Part shown: piece by piece, positions 46,640 through 57,949 of the stretch
How the letters are laid out: every line of letters starts with the position of its first letter
How positions within the stretch are numbered: the stretch's first letter is position 1
Assembly (NCBI GenBank): GCA_964304625.1
Contig: OZ199838.1
Span: forward strand, 5,890,001-5,954,000
Source of the DNA: Kudoa neothunni
Lineage: Eukaryota > Cnidaria
Length of the DNA: 64,000 nt
Reading direction: 5' to 3'
The notes under the pieces: generated by a model
The model's input: the letters and a program-made list of their open reading frames with translations, nothing else
Database searches by the model: none
Told to the model about the DNA's origin: nothing
Made by a program: the position numbers and the translations under genes

Positions 46640-48290
46640 AGACATTACCAGATGGTTCATAAAGACTTTCAAGATTTATTGAGTGAGAAACGAAGCGCTA
46701 AAAATTAAACTGTTGGAGGAGTCCCTTAATCCACAACAAACGACATTTACAACGCAGTCAGAAGATCTTACAGCAGCATATGAGCACAGCTATAATATAT
46801 TTCTGTTGATAGCGAAAACTGGGAGGATTTTTATTAATGACAATTATTTTAAAAAATGCATGACTAATGCAGCTGAGAAGTTGTTTCTAAGTTTCAGATG
46901 GTGGCTCTGAATCATATGACGGTTCAGCGAAATATTTCATTCCATTCCTTAGATGTAAAAATACAACCTATGAATAAAGTAGAAAACAATTTTTTACTTC
47001 CTTTTTGTCTTAGTTAGGTCAACTATTTATTCAACTGAACAGTTATTTGTTTTTGTTTGTAATGTTTCTAAGTCACTTGAGATTACTGAGTAGCTTATTG
47101 GTACGAGATCTATGAATAACAAAACTACTGAGACAGTATTTTTTTAAAAATATTGAAATTTTGTGACAGCGGTTTTTAAAATTCTCCACAATTTGTAGAC
47201 AACAAGAGATGATGCACAAGTCATGGTAGGCAACACAACTGGACTTCTATCGCTTTTAATGATGCATCGAGGAAGCCAGTATACGAAGTTTACCAAATTT
47301 TATTATACTATTTACCAGAAAAATTTTGTAAACACAGATGTTGGTTTTCATTCATTTATAGCTTGGACGAATAATACAATTAGTCTTACAGAATATTGAA
47401 AACATAACCTTTGTCGATATCAAAATCTTATTGAAGAAGCCAGTTCAGATTATTACTACCTTGTTTATTACTGCGAGTTAAGTTGGTTAAATCTAGGTAA
47501 ATTCTTATGAGATTTTGGAAGCTAATTGAAGAGATCGTCCAATTCCTAATATTACATAATAAACACAAACGATTAGCTCTTTTGTTTTATCTAGCTTCGT
47601 CAAATGAATTATTTTTTTATATTATTCAACAATGAAGTGATTTAAAGTTAAAATTACGAGTAAAAAATCAGTAAACGTCTAATCTCGCAAACCATATCTG
47701 GTCATTTAGAAAAAAAACTAAAGCTTTTTATACGTTTTCCCAATTTTAGCGTCATATAATGAAGAACAAAAATATTAACACTTACAAGTATATCGAAGAA
47801 ATTGACCCTTTGATTCCCTTTTATAAATCATTGTTCAGAGATCCTGATTAATCAAAATTGCCAATGAAACTTTTTGTTAATTTATTCGGTGAAACAATGA
47901 CTGATTTGCCAACTAGGTATCAGCTCGAACTTACCGATTTCCAATCATCTGATGAAATGCTTGTCGCGATTCGAGAAAATGGATTATTAGACTTATACAG
48001 ATCACTACCTAATACATTTCAAAGTATTAAGGCGAACGCACTTGTCTCATTGGCATGTTTAATGGCACGTATTGTTGTGAGCAAGCTTTTTTATTAATGA
48101 AACTTAATAAAAGTGATATACATAGTTAATTAACAGATGACAATTAGAAGCAATTTTGCGCTTGTTGACTTTAAATATTGATCGCGACATTTCTAAACTT
48201 GCCCGTAATTTGCGAATTTGCAACAGCAGTCATCAAATTAATTTATCATTAATGCATCAATGTTTAGAATCTTTACTCAATTAAAAACAC
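46640..48290 (+). pseudogene. Decayed hAT transposase of the SCAND3/ZBED/FAM200 type
   Basis: Fragments occur in the right order. At 46683-46910, AAYEHSYNIFLLIAKTGR... corresponds to the ASYxVAxxIAKxxKPF block. At about 47195-47280, a VMVGNTTGLLSLLMMHRG stretch corresponds to the TDGAxAMxGxxxGF block. At 47858-48097, LELTDFQSSDEML...FYRSLP-like and ALVSLACLM match the C-terminal hAT region. A frameshift near 48075 leads into CEQAFLLMKLNKS, the diagnostic dimerisation motif. The catalytic parts are eroded, and no terminal repeats were found. An independent insertion from the hAT at 35.8 kb and older. Confidence 0.72.
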
Positions 48291-48728
48291 CCAGTAGACT
48301 TATTATCTATCAATTATTTTTCAGATTTTCTCTTGCATTCCTAAATTCGTATACGTATCAACATTGTGATCTATAACTTTATTTTTAACTTTTCTGGTCC
48401 ATAGCAGTTGTCACACATAAATTTGGCTCGCGGTTCTAAAAGTTTGTGCACCACTGTTATGACTATATTTAAATATTTCCTCCGATCATTTCGTTCATGA
48501 GAATCCGATATTATTAAATAAAGCAGTTTCTAAAAATTAAATCCATATACAGCTGTGTTCCCTAACATGTAGCGTGGAAAAATTTTGGTTGGACATACAA
48601 ATTTTTGAATGACTAATAAAGGTTTTAGTGGTACGCAAATAATCCTCCTCATTGATGTGACATAAATAATGATGAACAAATTAGGCAGAGTGCTGCACTT
48701 TGACATCAATAACTTAATTCGCCATATT

Positions 48729-48808
48729 GTAGCGGGTGAGGTCGAACCCGTGACCCTCGAGCGAAAAATGGCGGTGCCTTACCACCTAAACTATGAGCCA
48801 TAGCGCTC
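48729..48808 (-). repeat. tRNA-derived SINE-like fragment
   Basis: On the minus strand the sequence has an A-box-like TGGCTCATAGTTTAGGTGG (48782-48800) and a B-box-like GGGTTCGAC (48740-48748), spaced as in a tRNA. Cloverleaf pairing is poor (the D and T stems do not close cleanly), so a tRNA pseudogene or SINE head is likelier than a working tRNA. Confidence 0.45.
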
Positions 48809-49384
48809 TTGAAATTAGACACTTCTTTATTTAAGTGGATACACCACAATATCATTTATTTTTAAGTGACTATTATCATCTAAAAATATCAAATGCAACG
48901 ACTTACTATGTAAAAATAGACAACACTTAAAATGATCTTAACCGGAACATAGACGGAATGGTTTTGATACCAATCTTTTCTATTTTGTAATCGTTATCTC
49001 CCCTATTTTGGCTTTAATCGAGTATAATATTCATTGATTTTTTCGCTAGATTATTTATTTTGGAATTATAAGCTCGATATACATAAAAGTCTTGCCTAAT
49101 GCAAGCTAGATTTTGACGGGTTTCATTTAACGTTGTTTTTGAGGGAATGAAGACCTAGAGATGTTAATTTTTAGTGTCCGGAGATAAAACTCGGTTAAAT
49201 CTCATTGGACACATTTTAACTTTGATGAGAAAAAAAGTATATACTAATCATTTTTCAGATTTTATGTGGATAGGAAGCTTGATTTAAATTGAAAAACAGT
49301 TCAAATCAAACAATCAATATTTTTAAAAGGCGGGGAACGGAACTTTTTTCAAGGAGAAGTGAGGTGCGACAGAAAAAAAGGCTG

Positions 49385-49625
49385 AATACGTTCGTATACA
49401 GCTTGTGAGTTTGAATTATCGGGATTAAAAATTGGCACTGGCTATTGGCACGGAAGTATTTAATTCAAACTGGCAACTATGCTTGCGCATTGTCAATTTT
49501 TAATCCCAGTAACTCCTATTTATAGTTGATCTATAAAGTTTATTTTTTAGAATCTACTGTATTTAATTATTTTTTGACCCTTAGGAGTGGTAACGATGGA
49601 TCAAAAATAATTAAATACAGAAAAA
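49385..49625. repeat. Inverted-repeat element with strong hairpin
   Basis: ATCGGGATTAAAAATTGGCA (about 49417-49436) is inverted relative to ATTGTCAATTTTTAATCCCA (about 49487-49506). A second palindrome pairs CTGTATTTAATTATTTTTTG (about 49556) with AAAAATAATTAAATACAG (about 49605-49622). Part of this unit recurs at about 2634-2735. It is probably a small MITE-like repeat; boundaries are uncertain. Confidence 0.45.
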
Positions 49626-51112
49626 ACTATACCTACTTGGATATAATGATCCATGCCAATACCCACGGCCTCTAAAATATTTAATTGGACATGCATACAC
49701 AAATTTAAAATTTAAATTTACCTTTCCAATCTCATCTGCCTAAAATTTTGGATGAAAAATTTGGGTGTCCACTTTAGCTAGAGAAGATATCATATGTAGC
49801 ATGTGAAAACGCACCTTAATTTAGAATTTAATATTTTGATTTGCTAAATAAATCTTTAACGAAACAATTGTCAAGTTCTCAGTGTTTATATCTAAGGTTA
49901 GTCCCGCCACTTTATCGAACAATTACGAATAATGAAACTTAATCGTTGGTACCGATACCATGTTTCGTCCTTTATGAAAATGAGATTTTGATTGCCTAAT
50001 TTTTGGGTTGTACATTTTCCAATAATCCCAAAACATGTACCAATTACCCTCAACAAATTATTATCTATTAATTAAAGAATTATTTTGAATATATTAAGGA
50101 GAAAAGTGATTTTGCAACTATTCTCGAATAATTATATTCTAATGACTAGAAGCTAATTATTGAGTATGCAGTGGGTTTAATTTTCTCAACAAAATTTTTT
50201 GTACAACGATGATGCCTAATGAATTTAATGAAATAAGTAAAATTTTTTAGCTGTAGAGGTGGATTTTTTGATAAATTTAGGCCTATAATAGATTTTTTCT
50301 ATTATATGTAAGCGAAATATATAAGGATATGACAAAACAAAATAATTTTTGTTAAGGTCAAATATATACGAAATTGATTAATTCGAATAATACTTAATAG
50401 CGAGTTCGGCAATTTTATCAATTGTTTTGAGTCCAAAAATTGTCTGTTACCAAGGTAACACTAATTTTTATTTTAAAAATATTTCCTCACAGTTAATTGA
50501 CGTCGCTTAGTTCAGATTATATTCTATTGAAATAAATTATTAAAAACTTACTTTACTAATTTAAAATTTGTTCACTTACGTAACAGTAGGAACCTAAAGG
50601 ATTTATTCGAGTTAATTTCAATTTACTAGATCCTCAAACCATAAAAATATGATTTCAGCCGCTTATTATTATCACAATTTATTGCACACCGGGCGAAACA
50701 TCACAAAATTGTAAATTTACTAGGCAATATTCCATTTCAAATGGTTAGAAACAGGCATAAGCCATGTTAATACTCACTTCGAATTAAATGACATTTATGT
50801 GTAAGCAAAATAATTGCTCCCACTCACTCAGACAGACCACGACAATCAGAATGTATTTTTTTTCTCAAATCGATACGAAAACGATCTATAATTTACCATG
50901 GAAATAAATTGAGGAAAATTTATAATTATGTGAATTATACTAGATGGTGATTTTGAACTTTTAGATATTTTTACAAGCGCGAGAATTTATTGGCCTATTT
51001 TACATTAACTTCAAATGATAGATGATAGGTAAAATAAGATTAAGATGCGGCACCAATTAATACGATAAAATCAAAACAAACAACAAAAACTACAAATTAA
51101 TATGGCACAATG
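49626..51112. other. AT-rich spacer, no gene seen
   Basis: No ORF with recognisable similarity; the 3' UTR of the minus-strand gene ending at 51113 should lie at the right edge. Confidence 0.4.
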
Positions 51113-52154
51113 TCATGATATCGCTGGAAAATTTTTCAGATATTTTTTACAATGAGATTTGAGAATATAGGTTTCAGAATCGCGTAAAACTTTACAAAAA
51201 TGTTTGCAGTGTTTAAGCTTAGATTCAAGATAATTTTTCCAGTTGCCGGCCACCTCTAGGAATGGAGTCAAATAGGGCGCGACGTTGGTACTACCAACTA
51301 TGACACTATGACCGCGCGAGAGAAGATAATGTGGTCCAAAATGAGAAAACGACTCATTGAAACAAACTTGCAAATTTTCAACTCGCGTAGATTCATATTT
51401 GGGCGCCACCTCCACTCCTTCGCTTGTGAACGACTCGCTGGTAAGTGATTCCACAGGAGCAGTTATAAATCGACCATATGATACAGAAGCAGGCAGCGAA
51501 GAACCCAGAATAAAAATAAAACGATTGTTATGTTTGGGGCAGTTGGAACTGATATCGTCGCACAATTTATTGAACATTATATCAGTTTCCGATTTGATTT
51601 CATTGTAATTGGTGTACGTTTTGCAGAAAAGTACTTTGCCATTACAACTAGCGATAAGCATGTAAACTTTGGTCTTTTCAAATTGGAATGATCTACTTAC
51701 GAGATCAAATTCAGAATTGTCACATTGACTACGTATAGCAGGTTGATTTCTATCAAATCGAGTTATCGAAACTTGGAGAACATCAACAATAATGCTATGT
51801 CGTTTGCAAAATTTTTTATCTTGGAGCAATTCTCTTGGTATGTTGCAGTACCTATACCGATTAAAGAGAAGGCGGTAGTGAGATCGAGTTTTAAATCCAC
51901 TGAAATAGATACTTTAATTTTTTGGGTTCTTGATCATACGAAAAACAAAGATCATAGTTGACTGCAACTCTCACTTTGATATAATTGAAATAGTCGATCA
52001 GTGTCTTTCTTTCAATGGATTTATTGAAATGAGCTCGAAACTTTTGTTGTACACACTCCAAACTGATACACTCACTAAATGTGGTTATCATTCCAAGAAA
52101 TGTGAGCTCCTGTTCTCTGAGATGAAGACGATAGCGAAGATACAAAGAAGGCAT
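51113..52154 (-). CDS. Three-exon protein, possible DEPDC5/Iml1-like fragment
   Basis: Exons 52154-51947, 51899-51773 and 51728-51113 join in phase (introns 47 and 44 nt) to give 316 aa, starting MPSLYLRYR. Base composition and three clean junctions support a real gene. I do not recognise the family with confidence. Weak local resemblance to the N-terminal region of DEPDC5/Iml1 (GATOR1, mTORC1 regulation) is visible. VNYDLLDLKLDL recalls that family's VNVVDPxxxxLDL. The strand with KVYMLIASC precedes a helix and an RFIFILGSS strand. NLQVCFNESF...GHSVIVGST recalls its INLSFNxF...SVVITPG block. The N-terminal 60 residues do not fit. If the assignment is right, the protein is drastically shortened (DEPDC5 is about 1600 aa) and lacks the DEP domain. 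Alternatives remain open. Confidence 0.6.
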
Positions 52155-54908
52155 GACACACCACACTCAGTGCTAATAGTATCGTGCGATTTCAATCGAT
52201 AATCACTTTTCTAATAAAAAAGGATAGTTAGAATTAATAGGATTAAATCCGCTATTTAAATATGACGACGTAACTATTTTTTAGTTGGTGGAACTATTTA
52301 TTCTAAGAAGGGTTATGCAACTAATTTCACTATAAATAATCAATTAGTGCAGTTGACATAACTGATATTATAAAGGCAAGAATCTATTCACTTAATTTAA
52401 TAAATGTTTTTCTTAATAAATGTAATCATTTAACAAAATTAAACCGGCCTCAAAGTCTATAAATACAACTAGCAATAAACATCGGCGAAAACAATTACTC
52501 ATAAAAATATCATCCGAACAATGATTATTTATTATATTAAATAACAACCGCTGATAACCCATTATTAATGTTTTTAAAGTGTAATCAATTTTTCACACAA
52601 TAGTCTAAGATATACTGGATCCAATCATTACATACATCATTTGATTAGTTATTATATTTAACGGCGAATCATTGTAATTGATAAAAAATTTATATATGGT
52701 TTAGAATGCACATAATAGCTTACTTACTATTTATATTTTGTTTATCAATGTACCAGTAACTGCAACCCAGAATAAAAATAAATTACTTTAGAAATTAAAT
52801 CCTTCTATCAGCCACAGATTTCGCGCTGCCACCAAATGATAACAAGGATTGATGTATGGACAACACTAATCAACCAAATACTCTTGGTTCTATTCAACTA
52901 ATAACAATTATAATCATAGATTCCAATTTTTTCAGAACCAAATCCAGCTTAGATGGAATGTACAGGTGAGGGGTATTTACCTGGGGATGAATTAGTTATA
53001 TATCTCGCAGCAATATAAAAAACAATCGATTTAACCTATTTCTACAGGAGGTGTTAATAACTATGCTATTATTAGCTGAATCACATGTGAAAATGAACCA
53101 ACAATTTGGGTTTAATTTGTTTGCCGGTTGATCCATTGTTAACTCCTCGTGTATACCGCCAATTTTGTACAATCCTTCCTACAACACCCGCTCGATCTCT
53201 TATTGATCACTTTATTAAAATTAAGACTATTTCGTGAGTAGGCGAGCACTGATTCAGTCTTAGTATTAATTGGAACCTGTTTTTGTTAAATGTTAATTTG
53301 GAAATTTATTAATGCAATACGTGGCCGTAGTCGTGTTTATAATTTTAAATACCCTTAAAAAGCAAAAATAATTTCTATTTTAGTTTTAGCATGACCCTTA
53401 CGATTTTCCAGTGGAGATTCGCAACCTATTATCTATTTGCAGTATTCATTTTTTTAAAGTTGTACGTAGTGTAGTAACCTTCCTAGATTATATATAGATA
53501 AACACTCCTTTCCTTTGGGAGTAATATCAATAGAAACAGCAATTTTGGAACAACTATTACATTTAGCAATTAAAATCATTAGATTCTACTTGAAAATGAA
53601 CTAAAATAAACAATTTAAACAAATAAGAGATTTGTTGTTTAAGTTATATGATAATGCAGCTCTTTGCTAGTTTTTCGGTATTGGCGGTGAAGTATCGAGC
53701 TCCGATCAGCGAAGCATTAGCTTACTTATATTTTTAATCCTTCAAAATTCTGCTTTGTTAAATTACTCCTATAGTAACTGCATATGATTTGTTATTTTCC
53801 AATCCAACGATGTAAAGGATCATTATCATTAGGAATACGCTCACACTTTATTAGCACGATTCAACTACAAAATTCATTGCTAGCAGGTCATATATACGTT
53901 TTCACTTAGTAATAAATTTTAAGTTATAAGTGAAGGTAGACGAATTAAACAGTTTAACTCATTACTATAAAGACCCACTGAGCAAAATTTAAATGTATTT
54001 TGTTGTTAGATCAAGCTTAGGCTTAGAATAATGAATTCAATCATTCTCCGCGTGGTTTTCGTTTTCTGTAACTGATGCTTGTTTTATCCCGCCAATTCTA
54101 ATTTGATTCTCTAGCACAACAATAAAAATGGTTGTCGTCGCTGACGGCATCATTATCGATTTTAGACTATTTTCAGCTCATTATAAATCAGCGCTTCCCA
54201 ATTCATTTTATTTTCCGGACCCGCTACCACTTCCGAGAACAACTCCGCACTCCTTCTCAAAAAAGAGATTTAAAATGGATTTATTTTTCGGTGGGAACAA
54301 TATTTTGATTAAAATAACATTAAAAAGAAAAAACCGCCTATTTTAACAAGAAAACAAATGTGAATAAAATAAAAAAATATGATGATAAATTAAATGTTTC
54401 GAATTTTTTTTCTTGTATTTTTTGGACAATAATTGGGTAAAAATGGGACTCTTTATCAGATAAAGTTATGACTAAATCATAATTTGTAAAGGTACAAGAT
54501 ATGTTAATGTTTTTGTGCAAAATAACAAATGTGAATAGCTGAGCTTACGCGAAATTTTGCTTTTGTAGTTTTGTTTAACTGTAAATTTAAAAATTCATTG
54601 AGGAATTTAAATATGTGACCCAATCTCGAATGCATAGTTTTAATTTATAGAATTTTTGATCGCAAATTGACTTTAATTTAAAGTATAAAAATTTTAAATA
54701 ATTTAACAAACAAATATAAATAACGTAACCCTGACACTAATTAAAATTTAATTCATACTTGCAATATAGTTTAACTAAAAATAATAAATAATACAATTTT
54801 TAATAATTCATCCATTTTTAAATCTTTTATATGTCGTCTATCTTTCCCATTAAAAAGTAAATACTTCATAATTTTTTGCGTTGTTCCATTTAAAATTTAA
54901 ACTAAATA
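52155..54908. other. Spacer with weak coding candidates
   Basis: No firm gene. On the minus strand an ATG at about 53143 opens a short frame (MDQPANKLNPNCWFIF...) after a moderately GC-richer leader; an exon chain could not be completed. On the plus strand 54128-54346 has an ATG-initiated 72 aa frame (MVVVADGIIIDFRLF...) of less AT-rich composition but with no known motif. Both are listed as possibilities only. Confidence 0.25.
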
Positions 54909-56249
54909 TAGGGGGTTTTGAGCTTTGGTGACACGTGTGTAGTTTTAGCTAATAATTAAGTTCATACTATAAATTAATCGAATAAAAATAATAATATGAG
55001 TGGTAAAAATTTAGCATAACATGTTAGTTTAATATTTATGAACTTTTAATACAGATAGTGACGACGATTATCAAATGACAACTCAAACAAAATTTAAGAG
55101 ACAAACAATAAGTGACTGAGATAGGGAAAGGATTGCCAAACAGTGCGAATTGGGTCACGGCGATGCTCTCATTGTTGAAAATGTTGGAATTAAGCGACAA
55201 ACTGTTGCTTCAATTGTAAAGTCATACGTTCTCGATGGGAAAATAAAGCCACTAAAAAGGGTGTGACTCTTCTTCAAAACTCAATGAAAATCAAAAGTAG
55301 CTGATTAGAAAATGGGTGGATGAGGAAGCCACCATTACCCTTAAGACTTTCCGCCTAAAATTGTTAGACAAGTGTGGCGTGAGTGTTAGCACAATAGATA
55401 GGTTCTTAAAGAATTTCATTATTCTTTTAAATTGCTCACAATTGTTCCTGAACGATGAAACTCTGACGATACAGTGGAAAAAACGTTTTGTGTACGCTCA
55501 AGAGTTCAATTCCAAATTGTTTGAGGCAAAATAAAACAACTTTGTTTTTATTGACGAAGTTGGTTTTAATGTATCGTCACGTACAAGACTGGTCCATTCG
55601 CTTGTTGGTACGGTACATCAGCATATGTAAACGTAAAAGCCGTCAAGTCAAGTAACGTATCCGTCATAGCAGCGATGAATAAGTTTGGCATGGTGCTATA
55701 TAAAATAAATCGGAGACCAGTAAATGACGAAGATTTTAAAGAGTTTCTTATTGAAATGGCAGATTTGTGCCGTTCTTTGGAAATTGAAGATCCATGCTTC
55801 ATACTCGATAATGCAAGGATACATCATTATCGGGGACTTAGCGAAATTTTAGCGTCATTACAACTAACGTTGATGTACCTACCTCTGTATTAACCCTTCA
55901 TGAATCCAATTGAGAATGTTTTCAGTAAATGGAAAAACCATGTTGTGAGAGGACAAGCGAGAAACGAAAACGATCTTTTAAACTTAATAGATGATGGTTT
56001 CAAAGTTATTACCACCAATTATTGTTCAAGTCATTATCAAAAAATGCTTCGATATATCAGCAGATGTTGGAACCGAGAAATTATTCTAAAATAAGTATAC
56101 ATTATACGACGATAATGCTTGAATATCTTTTTCAAATTCCTAAAATTGTTATTTTTTGTTCATTCGAAACTTAAAGTAATATTTTCGTATTTTTCACCTA
56201 ATTATATAGCCATCTTAAATATCTTGTCACTAAAACTCGAAAACCCCTA
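54909..56249 (+). mobile_element. Tc1/mariner-type element
   Basis: Ends: TAGGGGGTTTTGAGCTTTGG (left) and, minus strand, TAGGGGTTTTCGAGTTTTAG (right). Both continue GTGACA and are flanked by TA duplications (54907-54908, 56250-56251). About 1.34 kb with a single transposase-like region inside. Typical size and architecture for the IS630-Tc1-mariner superfamily. Confidence 0.87.
55075..56094 (+). pseudogene. IS630/Tc1-mariner transposase, inactivated
   Basis: The N-terminal helix-turn-helix region (DRERIAKQCELGHGDAL, then IKRQTVASIVK) contains an early stop near 55118. DDE motifs: FVFIDEVGFN (first Asp), CFILDNARIHH (second) and NPIENVFSKWK (third, Glu). There are 34 residue positions between the second and third catalytic residues, as in DD34E elements. 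Stops at 55532-55534 and 55891-55893 (the latter where LPxYSP normally has Ser) and a frameshift near 55600 disrupt it. Terminal repeats are still recognisable, so the insertion is moderately old. Confidence 0.85.
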
Positions 56250-56929
56250 TAATTTATTTACGAATAAAAGAGGAATAAGTTATCATTTTTATTCCATATA
56301 TTAATAAATAATATATAGTATATTGAACGCATGAATTAATCTTCAGTAAAATTCATCAAATGATCATTTATTTAACAGATTTATTTCAACTTCGATTGCG
56401 CACGAAACGAGCATGATATATTGCCGAGAGAGATTCTGATTATTTGGAACCGATACATTACGTAAAAAGTGTGCTTAGCCGTACAATTTTTCTGTTGAAT
56501 CTAGACGTGAGTCTCGGACCCCTTCCCCTCATCAGGAAGCCCTGGTATAAATGGATAAAAATGTACTCGGTTTCATATTTTCCAAAGAAAGTGGATTTTG
56601 TATAGTAAATAATATTCACGTGTGATTAATTTGGACCATATTTAATTATAAAAATGACCATTCACATGATAACTACTTTTCAGTTATCACTAGTTTTTGC
56701 TATATTTATTTTTCAAACATTGCTTCGTTCGTAGATATCAAAAATAATTAAATATGACAGATTTTAAAAAATTAGATCTGTGTACGGCTTGGGTTAAGAG
56801 GTTTTTAAGATCAAAAATTTTCGCTGTGAAAGCGTAAATGCCGTTAAGGGTTAAGATTTACCCTGGCAGTAGCCTATATCTTCAAAAAAACATGACCATT
56901 AAGTGTAATCTTATAGCCGTACTTTTTGC
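56250..56929. other. Spacer, no gene seen
   Basis: AT-rich. ATTACGTAAAAAGTGTGC at about 56456 recalls ends of the TIR elements at 34.7 and 38.2 kb, but no pair was found. Confidence 0.3.
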
Positions 56930-57480
56930 TTCTACTTATTTGCATATGCGTACTCATGGATATAATCAGGCTGCCAGGGCTTGGGTTTTTCACGAGTCAG
57001 CCCGAACAATATGGCATAGTGGCGGTAGGCCAAGATCGCATACCATGAGGTTGCGTAATCGAAGCCTAGTCCAGGCGTTCCTGTACTCCTAATCTGAAAT
57101 TAAGTAGGAAGGCTGTAGTAATCCCAAAGATCCACGATTTATCCTAATCTTGCGTACAATTGGGAGGGGAGCCAGGCCGAAGGATAGAAGTCGGGTGCTT
57201 TTAAATGACGGGATGCAGGAACGAAATAAAAACTAGTAGTGGATTTCCGTAGAGCCGACGACCGCATTCAGACGACTTTCCTAGACTAATTCTTGGAAAG
57301 TTCAGGGTATGGTTGGGGTGGTGGTTGATCCGAAACGAGGATGTTTAATGGGTTAAAATTCCACATTATCACATGAACGTAGGTCGTCTTAATAGGATGC
57401 TGCGGCGCATAACGCGTAAATGAAGATGGCCTAACCAGCCGAATTTCCAAACCTAACTTTTTGCGCCGGGGGGTTTGACC
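56930..57480. other. GC-richer tract of unknown nature
   Basis: Base composition rises to near-balanced GC against a very AT-rich background, with sharp edges. Frames on both strands are broken, apart from an 84 aa frame at 56838-57092 with no recognised motif. I tested by eye for rRNA, snRNA, RNase P, SRP and tRNA signatures and found no match. It could be a non-coding RNA gene, a retroelement tail, or DNA of foreign origin. Confidence 0.4.
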
Positions 57481-57609
57481 TTGTAAACTAAAAAGATTGG
57501 ATTTTTATGATCAGCTCTGGTTCTTGGAGGTTTTCCTCATGTTTACAAAATCTTAGGGTTTTATTGAGAACCTGTAAACATTGAATAATAACACAAATTT
57601 TTGTAGGTG

Positions 57610-57680
57610 TGGCATTAATATTTATATTCTTAACCTTTGCGGTACCAGGTGGGGTATATTTAGTACCTCATCAAAGATAA
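57610..57680. repeat. piggyBac-like terminal motif
   Basis: CTTAACCTTTGCGGTACCAG followed by GTGGGGTATATTTAGTACCTC has the TTAA-CC start and an inner inverted motif like other piggyBac-type ends in this window. The partner end was not identified. Confidence 0.35.
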
Positions 57681-57949
57681 TTTCTCCCCAATTCCTAACA
57701 GACACAATTTACTCTATTGAAATTTCATGAATGCTTTCCAATTAATTAAGCACATTAGTAGGACAGACATTTTAATTCATATTTAACTTTGACGATTTGT
57801 ATGATGTATGGCTTCAAGTTTTTAAGCGGTCCGATGGTTTTGTTCGTAAAAATCGTTTTTGGGACTGCTAGATATTCATTTATACTTTTGTGAATAGTTC
57901 AATCAAATATATCTCAATAATTTGATTTAAGGATAGACACTTTCAAGCT

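Noticed and set aside
53080-53143. Minus-strand MDQPANKLNPNCWF frame as a gene
   Set aside because: Short, with no completed exon chain and no known motif; mentioned only as a possibility in the spacer entry.
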